Below are positions 8,038-15,847 of a stretch of DNA of 35,164 nt, in pieces; position 1 is the stretch's first letter, and each line of letters begins with the position of its first letter. The stretch lies in the NCBI GenBank assembly GCA_902792895.1, contig CADBBK010000024.1, positions 1 through 35,164 of the forward strand, given 5' to 3'. Source of the DNA: an uncultured Bacteroidales bacterium (GTDB lineage: Bacteria > Bacteroidota > Bacteroidia > Bacteroidales > Muribaculaceae). The position numbers and the translations under genes were made by a program. The notes beneath the pieces were generated by a model that was not told the DNA's origin, ran no database searches, and saw only the letters and a list, made by a program, of their open reading frames with translations.

Positions 8038-8055
8038 TGCTGTGTCTTGTAGTAA

Positions 8056-8075
8056 TGCCGTGAGCGCTCACGGCA
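8056..8075. repeat. Perfect 20-bp palindrome
   Basis: TGCCGTGAGCGCTCACGGCA is its own reverse complement over all 20 bases. It lies between the L31 stop codon and the terminator hairpin. It is flanked by a direct repeat GTAATGCC (partly overlapping it). It could form a stem with almost no loop, or be a site for a dimeric DNA-binding protein; nothing shows which. Confidence 0.7.
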
Positions 8076-8097
8076 GTAATGCCATGTTGTCTTTGTC

Positions 8098-8352
8098 TTA
8101 TTTCTTCTTGCGGTTGCCGTAGCGCTGCATGAACTTGTCCACGCGACCTGCGGTGTCGACGAGCTTCTGCTTGCCGGTGAAGAAGGGGTGAGAGGTGTTG
8201 GTGATCTCGAGCTTCACCAGGGGATAGGTGGTGCCGTCAATCTCGATGGTCTCCTTGGTGTTCACCGTGCTACGGGTGATGAAGACCTCCTCATTAGACA
8301 TGTCCTTGAAAGCAACCTCGCGATAGTTGCTGGGATGGATATCTTTCTTCAT
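8098..8352 (-). CDS. rpmE2: Large-subunit ribosomal protein L31, type B
   Basis: The 84-residue protein begins [17 protein letters not shown] and has the L31 core [11 protein letters not shown] followed by a basic C-terminus (GNRKKK). It lacks the CxxC zinc-binding pairs of type A L31, so it is the zinc-independent type B form. In Bacteroidales this can be the main L31. It is a single-gene unit with its own promoter and terminator. Confidence 0.97.
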   Translation of the reverse strand: MKKDIHPSNYREVAFKDMSNEEVFITRSTVNTKETIEIDGTTYPLVKLEITNTSHPFFTGKQKLVDTAGRVDKFMQRYGNRKKK

Positions 8353-8428
8353 TTCTTTAGATATATCTTTAAATGTTAAACTTACAATGTTTTGGCGGTG
8401 GTAAACGCCTCTTTTTTGTAATGGCGTG

Positions 8429-8436
8429 CAAAGGTA
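8429..8436 (-). promoter_or_regulatory. -7 box (TACCTTTG) of L31
   Basis: TACCTTTG on the minus strand fits TAnnTTTG and lies 76 bases ahead of the L31 start codon. The transcript would therefore have a leader of roughly 70 bases. No convincing -33 TTG is seen. Confidence 0.6.
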
Positions 8437-8494
8437 CTACAATTTTTTGAACTGGAAAAATTTTTCCGCTTTTTTTTGATAATGTTTTTGATAA

Positions 8495-9952
8495 TCAATG
8501 GCTTTTCCAGAACCACGGGGTGAAAATGACCAGCACGGTGAAGATTTCGAGACGCCCCATGAGCATCAGTGCCGACAGGATCCACTTGACCATCGTCGGC
8601 AGGATGCTCCACGACATCGTCGGTCCGATTTCCAGACCCAGCGTGGGACCCACGTTGCTGCCGCAGCTCAGGGCGATGGTGATGGAGTTGGTGCTGTCCA
8701 CTCCCGCAAGGATCATGATGAAATAAGCGGTGAAGCACAGGGTGATATAGGCGATGAAAAAGGCCATCAGCGTAATCTGTGCGGGACTGTGTACTGTCGA
8801 GTTGTTGACCTTGAGGGGTAACAATGCCTTGGGGTGCAGCATGCGGCGAATCTCGTTGCGCAGCACTTTCAGGGCAATCACGCCGCGTGCACACTTGAAA
8901 CCGCCTGCCGTGCTGCCGGCACACCCGCCGAAGAACATGCACAGGCTCAGTATCACCCAGGTGATGTGGTGCCACTGGGCAGCATCCTCGTTAAACATAC
9001 CTGTCGTGGTGATGAACGACACAACCTGGAACAGGGCGACGCGGATGGCATCGGACACGTTGTAATCGTTAAACCTCAGCAGGAAATAGATAATCAGGGC
9101 TGTGGAAGCAATGACCAGTGACGAATACAGGCGGAACTCGGCGTTTTTGAGCAACTGCTTGACCTTGCCCTTGAACAGGGCGGCATAGAGCAGGGCAAAG
9201 CTCACACCCGAGAGGAACATGAACACGATGGCGGTGTAGTCGATGGCCGGACTATGGAAATAGCCTGTGCTGGCATCGTGCGTGGCAAAACCGCCGGTGG
9301 CCGTAATGGTCATCGCATAGTTGACTGCATCAAACGGGCTCATGCCGAACATGAAGAAGCAGATAGCGCACACGATAGTCAGTAGCAGATAGACACCCCA
9401 CAGGGCCTTGGCTGTGGTGGTTAGCCGCGGATGCATCTTGCTCTTGATGGGGCCGGTGGCCTCGGCGGCAAACACCTTGATGGAGCCGCCCACAAACGAC
9501 GGGATGACAGCAATCGTAAAGAACACGATACCCAAGCCGCCGATCCACTGCGTCAACGAGCGCCAGAACAGGATTCCGTGGGGTAGGCCTTCGACATGGT
9601 TCATGATAGTGGCTCCAGTGGTCGTCAACCCTGACATCGTCTCAAAGAAAGCGTCGGTCACATGGGGAATAAAGCCGCCGATAAGGAATGGCAACATCCC
9701 GAAGGCGGTGAAGGCTATCCATACTACCGACACCAGCAGATAAGCATCACGGCGGCTCAACGCGTTGGTTGATTGCCGGCCCAGTAGCCTTAATACGGTT
9801 CCTGCCAGTGCGGTGATGCCCACGGTGAGCGCAAAAGCCATGATGTCGCTTTCCTGGTGGTAAAGTGCCAAAACCAGGCTCAGTGACATGAACGCTGCCT
9901 CGATCCATAGCAGCGTGCCCAATATCTTGAATATCAATCGCCAGTTAAACAT
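8495..9952 (-). CDS. trkH: Trk-type potassium uptake membrane subunit TrkH
   Basis: The 485-residue protein is the pore-forming subunit of a Trk/Ktr potassium transporter in the cytoplasmic membrane. About ten to twelve membrane segments are visible. The pore-loop filters of the four-fold repeat can be seen, for example SGLTTTGAT (first), TITATGGFATHD (second), VSFITTTGMF (third) and LSCGSNVGPTLG (fourth); the Gly residues are the filter positions. It lies 10 bases downstream of trkA and is surely co-transcribed with it. No strong terminator follows; the 142-base gap to L31 holds only A/T-rich tracts such as the 14-bp palindrome GGAAAAATTTTTCC at 8454-8467 and the L31 promoter. Confidence 0.95.
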   Translation of the reverse strand: MFNWRLIFKILGTLLWIEAAFMSLSLVLALYHQESDIMAFALTVGITALAGTVLRLLGRQSTNALSRRDAYLLVSVVWIAFTAFGMLPFLIGGFIPHVTDAFFETMSGLTTTGATIMNHVEGLPHGILFWRSLTQWIGGLGIVFFTIAVIPSFVGGSIKVFAAEATGPIKSKMHPRLTTTAKALWGVYLLLTIVCAICFFMFGMSPFDAVNYAMTITATGGFATHDASTGYFHSPAIDYTAIVFMFLSGVSFALLYAALFKGKVKQLLKNAEFRLYSSLVIASTALIIYFLLRFNDYNVSDAIRVALFQVVSFITTTGMFNEDAAQWHHITWVILSLCMFFGGCAGSTAGGFKCARGVIALKVLRNEIRRMLHPKALLPLKVNNSTVHSPAQITLMAFFIAYITLCFTAYFIMILAGVDSTNSITIALSCGSNVGPTLGLEIGPTMSWSILPTMVKWILSALMLMGRLEIFTVLVIFTPWFWKSH

Positions 9953-9962
9953 CTCGGGTAGA

Positions 9963-11309
9963 TTAGATGAAGAGCTTTTCTATCTTGCTGATTTCGGTCC
10001 CGTGGCAGAAAACGACCACGATGTCGCCTGGCTGGATTTGGGTCTCGCCGTTGACCAGCATACCCTTGCCGTCGCGGACCAGTCCGCCCAACTCGGCTTC
10101 GCGCGGGAAATCAAGGTCGCGCACCTTCTTGCGCGTGATGCGTGAGCCGGGATGGGCCGTGAACTCGGCAACGTCGGCATTGACGGTCATCAGGTCGCGG
10201 ATGTTGCGCACGTCACCGTTAAGCAGCAGCTGGTAGATGTGACTGGCCGTAAGGGCCTGCTTGTTGATGATGGTGCCGATATCCACGTTGCCTGCAATTT
10301 CCACATAGTCCATGTTCTCAATCATGGCAATGGTCTTGCTCACGCCCAGTTCCTTAGCGGTCAGGCAAGCGAGGATGTTGGCCTCGGCATTGCCGGTCAG
10401 GGCGATGAAAGCTTGTGCCTTCTTGATGTTCTCCTCGAGCAGGTTGGCCACCGAACGCCCGTCGGCATTGATGACCATCACATGATCGGTGTCCAGCAAG
10501 TCAATGAGTTCCTCGCAACGATGGGCATCACTCTCAAATATCTTGGCATAAACCCCGGTAGGCAGCATGTTGGCAACCCTGACGGCCGTCTTGCCGCCGC
10601 CCACGATGATGACGTTCTTCACATCGGGATAGTGGCTCTTGCCCATAATCTGCTTCATGTTGGGAACAAACTCCTTGGTGGTCATGAAATAGACATAGTC
10701 ACCCTCGAGAAGCATGTCGTTGCCCGAGGGGATGATGGTCTCGGCGCCGCGTTTAATGGTCACTACATGATAGGGGGAATCGGGCTTGAAAATTTCTTTG
10801 AAGGGCTGGTTGAGTATCTCGCAGCCCTTTCTCACCTTGATTCCCAATAGGGTGAGCAGACCGCCGTGGACCTCCCAGCGCTGGCGCACCCAGGTCAGCT
10901 TCAGGCCGTTGATGATGTCAAGGGCAGCCAGGTTGTCGGGACAGATGATGGATGAAATGCCTGCCGCCCTGAAGGCCTCGGTGATTCGAGGATCGGTGAA
11001 CTCGACGTTCTCCACCTTGGCGACAGTCCGTTGGGCTCCCAACGACTTGGCAAGGACGCAGAGGCTCAAGTTCAGATTCTCGTCGCGGGTGACAGCAATG
11101 AAGAGGTCGGCATGGCTCACCCCGGCATCCCGGAGTGCTTGTAGGGGTGTGTTGGACGAGGCATGGATGGTCATCAGGTCGCAGTCGGCCTGGATGCGCT
11201 CCAGCTTCTCTTCGTCCTCATCGATAATGGTAATGTCCTGCTTGATCTTGGAAAACAGGTCGGCAAGATGAGCTCCGATGGCTCCAGCACCTATGATAAT
11301 GACTTTCAT
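9963..11309 (-). CDS. trkA: Trk potassium transporter NAD-binding peripheral subunit TrkA
   Basis: The 448-residue cytoplasmic protein has two RCK (RCK_N plus RCK_C) units. The first begins MKVIIIGAGAIGAHLADLF, with the GxGxxG dinucleotide-binding loop, and the acidic residues IIDEDEEKL follow. The second starts near residue 220 with VIIVGGGKTAVRVANML. Such proteins bind nucleotide and gate the TrkH pore. It is first in a two-gene unit with trkH, with a promoter about 50 bases upstream. Length is normal for the family (E. coli TrkA 458). Confidence 0.96.
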   Translation of the reverse strand: MKVIIIGAGAIGAHLADLFSKIKQDITIIDEDEEKLERIQADCDLMTIHASSNTPLQALRDAGVSHADLFIAVTRDENLNLSLCVLAKSLGAQRTVAKVENVEFTDPRITEAFRAAGISSIICPDNLAALDIINGLKLTWVRQRWEVHGGLLTLLGIKVRKGCEILNQPFKEIFKPDSPYHVVTIKRGAETIIPSGNDMLLEGDYVYFMTTKEFVPNMKQIMGKSHYPDVKNVIIVGGGKTAVRVANMLPTGVYAKIFESDAHRCEELIDLLDTDHVMVINADGRSVANLLEENIKKAQAFIALTGNAEANILACLTAKELGVSKTIAMIENMDYVEIAGNVDIGTIINKQALTASHIYQLLLNGDVRNIRDLMTVNADVAEFTAHPGSRITRKKVRDLDFPREAELGGLVRDGKGMLVNGETQIQPGDIVVVFCHGTEISKIEKLFI

Positions 11310-11356
11310 AGTCAGAACTAAATTGAGGTTATGGGTGGGATAAAGTTTATTGCGGG

Positions 11357-11385
11357 CAAAGATATGGATTATTCTCTGTAATCAA
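11357..11385 (-). promoter_or_regulatory. Promoter of trkA-trkH
   Basis: On the minus strand TATCTTTG (11357-11364) fits the -7 consensus and a TTG (11383-11385) lies 18 bases upstream as a possible -33 element. The 257-base divergent gap to the next gene holds this promoter and the one at 11501-11533, with no further structure seen. Confidence 0.6.
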
Positions 11386-11500
11386 GATATAATGGCGATT
11401 TTTTGCGTGCCAGTTACGCATTTTTAACTTGTCGCTTTCCATTTCCCTATGATTTTCGGAACTTGAAATAATAGGTTGTAAATAAGAAAAATGGCATTGA

Positions 11501-11533
11501 TTTGTTGTATCTTAAAAAAAAATACTACTTTTG
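11501..11533 (+). promoter_or_regulatory. Promoter of the PHP phosphatase gene
   Basis: TTTG at 11501-11504 and TACTTTTG at 11526-11533 are 21 bases apart and fit the Bacteroidetes -33/-7 pattern. The start codon follows at 11567. Confidence 0.7.
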
Positions 11534-11566
11534 CAAGTTATTTATAGAGAGTTGAAATTCTGAAAT

Positions 11567-12310
11567 ATGTTTGGCAAGCTATTTAAGCGCAATCGAGAGC
11601 AGGTAAAGCTCTTCTACAATACTGACATACATAGCCACATTTTGCCCGGCGTGGACCATGGATCGCAGTCCATGGAGCAGTCGCTGGACATGCTGCGTGC
11701 CGAGATTGAAATGGGTATCAATCGTGTTATCCTTACCTCCCATGTGACGGCAATGACGTTCGAGAATACCCGTGAGAGCCTCATGGACGCTTTCATGAAG
11801 CTCAAGGACGCCGTGACCGACGAGGGATTGGACATCGACCTCTATCTGAGTGCCGAGTACCGCATGGACGAGTACTTCGACAAGGAGTATGCGGCCGACC
11901 ACCTGATTCCCATGCCGGGACATCACATCCTGCTCGAGAATTCATTCCAGCAGGAGCTGATGAACCTTGACGAGCTGCTCTTTGACATGCAGGTCAAGGG
12001 CTACCGTACCATCCTGGCTCATCCCGAGCGCTATACCTACTATTCCCGCCGCCGCAAGCGCTACGAGCAGCTGCACAACGCTGGCGCAAGGTTCCAGGTC
12101 AACATCCTCTCGTTCACGGGCTACTTCGGTGAGGAAGCCCGCGAGAGCGCTTTGTGGTTTGTGCGCAACGGTATGATTGACTATCTGGGCAGCGATATGC
12201 ACAATGTCAAGCACGCCCACATCATCATGGACTACCTGAACTCCAAGGAGTGGAAGAAGCTCAGCAAGGAGATTGAACCGACGGTCAAGAACGACCTCAT
12301 CATCGGTTGA
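11567..12310 (+). CDS. PHP-fold tyrosine-protein phosphatase, CpsB/YwqE family
   Basis: The 247-residue protein has the PHP metal-site motifs of the CpsB/CapC/YwqE family: DIHSHILPGVDHG near residue 21, ILTSHVT, SAEYRMDEYF, ILAHPERY, and LGSDMHN near the C-terminus. In Gram-positive bacteria these are manganese-dependent phosphatases that act on the tyrosine kinase controlling capsule or exopolysaccharide export. The family also occurs in Bacteroidetes, where the partner would be a Wzc-like kinase; none lies in this window. It is a single-gene unit with its own promoter and terminator. There is no signal peptide, so it is cytoplasmic. Confidence 0.88.
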   Translation: MFGKLFKRNREQVKLFYNTDIHSHILPGVDHGSQSMEQSLDMLRAEIEMGINRVILTSHVTAMTFENTRESLMDAFMKLKDAVTDEGLDIDLYLSAEYRMDEYFDKEYAADHLIPMPGHHILLENSFQQELMNLDELLFDMQVKGYRTILAHPERYTYYSRRRKRYEQLHNAGARFQVNILSFTGYFGEEARESALWFVRNGMIDYLGSDMHNVKHAHIIMDYLNSKEWKKLSKEIEPTVKNDLIIG

Positions 12311-12353
12311 CGCCTGCACAGCATCGGTTGAACACAACCTATTAACGATAGCA

Positions 12354-12398
12354 AATAAGCACAAGTGACTGGATGTCGCCTGTGCTTATTACTTTTTT
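12354..12398 (+). terminator. Rho-independent terminator of the PHP phosphatase gene
   Basis: AATAAGCACA (12354 on) pairs with TGTGCTTATT (12381-12390) around a loop, followed by ACTTTTTTAT. It also ends just before the stop codon of the opposing acyltransferase gene and could serve both strands, since an A-rich run precedes the stem. Confidence 0.8.
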
Positions 12399-12416
12399 AT
12401 CTATTGCTGTATCGTG

Positions 12417-13145
12417 CTATTCGGGGTCACGCATCTCGGCCGGGAGGTCCTGCTGGATAATGGTGCGGCACTGGTGGCTCACCTGGGCGATGTCGTTGCC
12501 GCCGGTGTGCTGGATAGGCTCGTGGAAGGTGAGCGTGATTGTGCCAGGCGTCACGTTGAAGGTAGTGCGCGGCATCACTTTGTAGCTGCCGTCGATGGTG
12601 ATGGGAACAACGGGGAGCTCAAACTCAAGGGCGAGTTTGAACGCGCCGTTCTTGAACGGGCCCATGAAGCCGGTGCTGGTGCGCCGCCCCTCAGGGAATA
12701 CGACTATCGACATGCCGCCGTGCAGTTTCTTCTTGGCTGCTGCCATAGTGTTCCTCAGGCCCTGCGTGGAGTGGGTATCTACCATGATGTGGCCAGCCAT
12801 GCGGCATGCGGTGCCGATAATGGGTATGTTGGTGATGCCTTTGCGCATCATCCACTTGAAATTGTGGCCCAGGAAACCGTAGATCGAGAAGATGTCATAG
12901 GCTCCCTGATGGTTGGCGACAAACACATAACTTGTCTCGTGGTCAATGAGTTCGCGGCCCTTGACGCGCACGCGCACCAGGTGTATCCAGCACCATACCC
13001 GGGCCCACCACTTAGCTGGGTAATAACCCCAATAATCCTGGTTAAACAAGCAGCCAATGATGGTGATTAACGCCGTGATGATACTGTAAACTAGCATGAT
13101 GGGTGCCGCAATGCACCACTGGTATATGCGGTAGAGATAAATCAT
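12417..13145 (-). CDS. plsC: 1-acyl-sn-glycerol-3-phosphate acyltransferase (PlsC family)
   Basis: The 242-residue protein has an N-terminal membrane segment (about residues 10-33). The acyltransferase motif HX4D follows as NHQGAYD (His79, Asp84), then FPEGRRTSTGFM, the acceptor-binding motif. It should acylate lysophosphatidic acid to phosphatidic acid at the inner face of the cytoplasmic membrane. The longest open frame begins with a TTG at 13175 that lies within the -7 box, so the ATG at 13145 is chosen. The gene is a single unit. Confidence 0.9.
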   Translation of the reverse strand: MIYLYRIYQWCIAAPIMLVYSIITALITIIGCLFNQDYWGYYPAKWWARVWCWIHLVRVRVKGRELIDHETSYVFVANHQGAYDIFSIYGFLGHNFKWMMRKGITNIPIIGTACRMAGHIMVDTHSTQGLRNTMAAAKKKLHGGMSIVVFPEGRRTSTGFMGPFKNGAFKLALEFELPVVPITIDGSYKVMPRTTFNVTPGTITLTFHEPIQHTGGNDIAQVSHQCRTIIQQDLPAEMRDPE

Positions 13146-13172
13146 AATCCTATCAATCGCTTTACTGTGCTG

Positions 13173-13203
13173 CAAAGTTACAGTTTTTGATAGAATACTG
13201 CAA
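13173..13203 (-). promoter_or_regulatory. Promoter of plsC
   Basis: On the minus strand TTG (13201-13203), 20 bases, then TAACTTTG (13173-13180) matches the Bacteroidetes pattern. It predicts a leader of about 20 bases ahead of the ATG at 13145. Confidence 0.72.
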
Positions 13204-13255
13204 GAACTTGCGAGACACGGATGTAATAATTGCAGTCAATTTAACGCATTTTAGG

Positions 13256-13300
13256 ACAAAAAGCAGCCGCCTCGAATCCTCAATGGATGCGGGGCGGCCG
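13256..13300 (-). terminator. Rho-independent terminator of rprX-rprY
   Basis: On the minus strand GCCGCC and CGCATCC pair with GGAT, CG and GGCGGC around ATTGA, with small mismatches. The tail is TGCTTTTTGTCC. It sits 25 bases after the rprY stop codon. Confidence 0.75.
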
Positions 13301-13324
13301 ATTAGGTGTTAAGAGCGTTTCGGC

Positions 13325-14029
13325 TTACTTGGCCTCGGTCTCAGGAGCGATGAGCTTGTAGCCCTTGCCATGGATGTTGATGATCTCGATGGTGGGATCG
13401 TCCTTGAGCTTCTTGCGCAGCTTGGTGATGTAGACGTCCATCGAGCGCGCATTGAAGTAGTTGTCATCAATCCAGATGGTCTTGAGGGCAAAGTTGCGCT
13501 CGAGAATCTCATTCATGTGTGCACACAACAGGCTCAGCAGCTCGCTCTCCTTGGTGGTGAGGTTATCGCTGCGGTCGTCGGTGAACAGCACCTGGCGCTG
13601 GGTGTCGAAGGTGAACTTGCCAATCTTGTACACGGTCACCTCTTTGCCCTTCTTGCCCTTGACGCGGCGCAGGATGGCCTCGATGCGCAGCACGAGCTCC
13701 TCCATCGAGAAGGGTTTGGTGATGTAGTCGTCGGCACCGATCTTGAAGCCTTCGAGGATGTCCTCCTTCAGGGCCTTGGCGGTGAGGAAAATGATGGGCA
13801 CGTCGCTGTTGACGGCACGGATTTCCTGTGCGAGCTGGTAACCGTCCTTCTTGGGCATCATCACGTCGAGCAGGCAGATGTCATACTTGCCCTTGAGGAA
13901 GGCCTTGTAGCCGGCCTCGCCATCGGCGAACAGTTCGGCCTTGTAGCCCTTGTCCTCCAGGTATTCCCTGGTGAGGGTTCCCAGATTCTCGTCATCTTCG
14001 CATAACAGAATTCTAAGTTTCTCTTCCAT
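13325..14029 (-). CDS. rprY: Response regulator RprY, OmpR/PhoB family
   Basis: The 234-residue protein has a receiver domain (about residues 5-118), with the acidic pocket EDD at 11-13, phospho-acceptor Asp55 in LLDVMMP, and Lys85 in FLTAK. A winged-helix OmpR-type DNA-binding domain (about 130-229) follows, containing TTKESELLSLLC and YITKLRKKLKDD. It matches RprY, described in Bacteroides fragilis with its sensor RprX. The gene follows the sensor on the same strand after 107 bases, an unusually long gap for a two-component pair; no TAnnTTTG box is present in that gap, so I infer a shared transcript. Confidence 0.93.
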   Translation of the reverse strand: MEEKLRILLCEDDENLGTLTREYLEDKGYKAELFADGEAGYKAFLKGKYDICLLDVMMPKKDGYQLAQEIRAVNSDVPIIFLTAKALKEDILEGFKIGADDYITKPFSMEELVLRIEAILRRVKGKKGKEVTVYKIGKFTFDTQRQVLFTDDRSDNLTTKESELLSLLCAHMNEILERNFALKTIWIDDNYFNARSMDVYITKLRKKLKDDPTIEIINIHGKGYKLIAPETEAK

Positions 14030-14136
14030 AATAGTGTTCGTTTTAAAATTTTATTGATATGTTGGTGTTATGAATAATCTAATTAATCTTTTATACTCAA
14101 GTTTCTAAAATGGTATAGCCGCTTTAAACACTTGAA

Positions 14137-15636
14137 TTACTTGTACAGGGGTAATGTGATAATGAATTTCGATCCACGGTTGACCTCGCTCTCGGCCTGA
14201 ATGGAGCCACCGAACAGGTCTATCATCTTGTGAACATAAGCCAATCCCAGGCCAAAGCCCTTCACGTCGTGGCGGTTGCCGGTGGAAACGCGGTAGAACT
14301 TCTCGAAGATTTTCTTCAGGTCTTCGCGTTTCATGCCGATGCCGTTGTCCTGAACGGTAATCTGGATGTGGTCCTCGTCGGGGTTGACGGTGGTGACTAC
14401 GAGCTCGGGCGGCACATCCTCGCGACGGTACTTGATGGCATTGTCCAGCAGGTTGAATATCACGTTGGTGAAGTGCATGCGGTCCACCTTGATGATGGGA
14501 TCCTCGGCATCGAGGTTGGCGTTGATGTGGCCGCCATATTTCTCGACCTTGAGGTTGAAGGTGTTGATGACGCTGTAGATGCTGGCGTTGGCATCCTCTT
14601 CCTCGAGGCGCATGGTAGCGTTCTTGCGGTCAAACAGTGACAACTGCAGCACTTTTTCGACTTGGAAGCGCAAGCGCTTGGTCTCGTCATTGATGACGCC
14701 TGACACGTGCTTGAGCATCTCGGGGCTCTTGCGCACGCTGTCGTCGTTGAGCATCTGGGCGGCGATCGAGATCGACGAGATGGGCGTCTTGAACTCGTGC
14801 GTCATGTTGTTGATGAAGTCGTTCTTGATCTCGCTAAGCTTCTTCTGCTTGAAGGCGACAGAGATGGTGTACAGGAACACGCCCAGCAGCAGGAAGGTGA
14901 ACGCCAGTGAGGGCACCAGGAACTTCACCGACGAGAAGATGTAGTCGCTCTTGTTGGGGAAGATGATGTTCAGCGAGTTCTGCTTGCTCTTGGGGTCGTT
15001 GGGGAACAGCACCTGGCTGTAGACGTCCTGTTGCGACATGGGGGAGTAGCCCTCGGTCTTGTAGACCACGCCGCTGGCGCGATTCACGATGGCAAACTCA
15101 AAGGGTAGCGACAATCCATTGAAGTCCAATTCCGACCGCAGGTAGCTGGCTACTGTGGCACTGTCGGCGCGCTCCTGGATGGGGCGGTCGCTGGAATGGT
15201 TCAGAATGGTGAGGATGACCTCGTTCAGCAGACTCTTCTGGTACAGGTACTGCCCCTTGAGGATTTCCTGCTTGTGCTGGTAGCTGTCGTTCAGGTCTTT
15301 GAGCGTGTTGCGGTTGGCAGGACGCAGGCTGGCAGGATCCTCGGTGTTGAGGGTAGTGTCGATGGTGGCCTCAGGGTGGTCGTTGAACGTGAAACTGTTC
15401 TGGCTGATGCCGGAGTACATCTGCTCGGCCTCGGCCAGGTCCTTGTCCAGGAAGTATTTGGTCTCGTTCTGCTCCAGCATGGTAGACACGCTGTAGAGGC
15501 TGCGCTTCACAATCTCGCTGAACTGGCTGTTGCGCATGTCAACCATCTTTTCCAAATACACGATCTGCATGGCGAGCAGTCCCAGCAGGGCTATCGCCAT
15601 CACAACCGTCAATATCCATATCGTCGATCTCTTCAT
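14137..15636 (-). CDS. rprX: Sensor histidine kinase RprX
   Basis: The 499-residue protein has a membrane segment at about residues 6-26, a periplasmic sensor region to about 238, and a second segment at about 240-262. HisKA follows with the phospho-acceptor His280 in NNMTHEFKTP. The ATPase domain has the N box FNLLDNAIKYR, the G1 box VQDNGIGM and the G2 box GFGLGLAYVHK. It autophosphorylates and passes phosphate to RprY. The periplasmic part has no motif I recognise, so the signal is unknown. Sensor comes first, regulator second. A promoter lies about 45 bases upstream. Confidence 0.93.
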   Translation of the reverse strand: MKRSTIWILTVVMAIALLGLLAMQIVYLEKMVDMRNSQFSEIVKRSLYSVSTMLEQNETKYFLDKDLAEAEQMYSGISQNSFTFNDHPEATIDTTLNTEDPASLRPANRNTLKDLNDSYQHKQEILKGQYLYQKSLLNEVILTILNHSSDRPIQERADSATVASYLRSELDFNGLSLPFEFAIVNRASGVVYKTEGYSPMSQQDVYSQVLFPNDPKSKQNSLNIIFPNKSDYIFSSVKFLVPSLAFTFLLLGVFLYTISVAFKQKKLSEIKNDFINNMTHEFKTPISSISIAAQMLNDDSVRKSPEMLKHVSGVINDETKRLRFQVEKVLQLSLFDRKNATMRLEEEDANASIYSVINTFNLKVEKYGGHINANLDAEDPIIKVDRMHFTNVIFNLLDNAIKYRREDVPPELVVTTVNPDEDHIQITVQDNGIGMKREDLKKIFEKFYRVSTGNRHDVKGFGLGLAYVHKMIDLFGGSIQAESEVNRGSKFIITLPLYK

Positions 15637-15681
15637 GAGAATATCTAGCTATTACAATCTTGTCTTTTTAACAATCAACGG

Positions 15682-15712
15682 CAAAATTAACAATTAATTG
15701 TGAAAAACCAAA
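15682..15712 (-). promoter_or_regulatory. Promoter of rprX-rprY
   Basis: On the minus strand TTTG (15709-15712), 19 bases, then TAATTTTG (15682-15689) fits the Bacteroidetes pattern, about 45 bases ahead of the rprX start codon. Confidence 0.7.
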
Positions 15713-15788
15713 ATTTTCTTTCACTTTTTGCTGAAAAAATTAACCCCAAATGTTAAAAGCACCATTTTCGCTGCCATCTGGGACAAAA

Positions 15789-15827
15789 ATAATGATGGGC
15801 AACCCGTTGCGGGCTGCCCATCATTAT
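15789..15827 (-). terminator. Strong terminator of the EF-G paralogue gene
   Basis: A 13-bp perfect stem (ATAATGATGGGCA with its complement) extends, after a one-base A/C mismatch, through CCCG/CGGG around the loop TTG. On the minus strand it is followed directly by TTTTTGTCC. It lies 20 bases beyond the stop codon. Confidence 0.88.
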
Positions 15828-15847
15828 ATAATGTGTAGAACGGGAGA

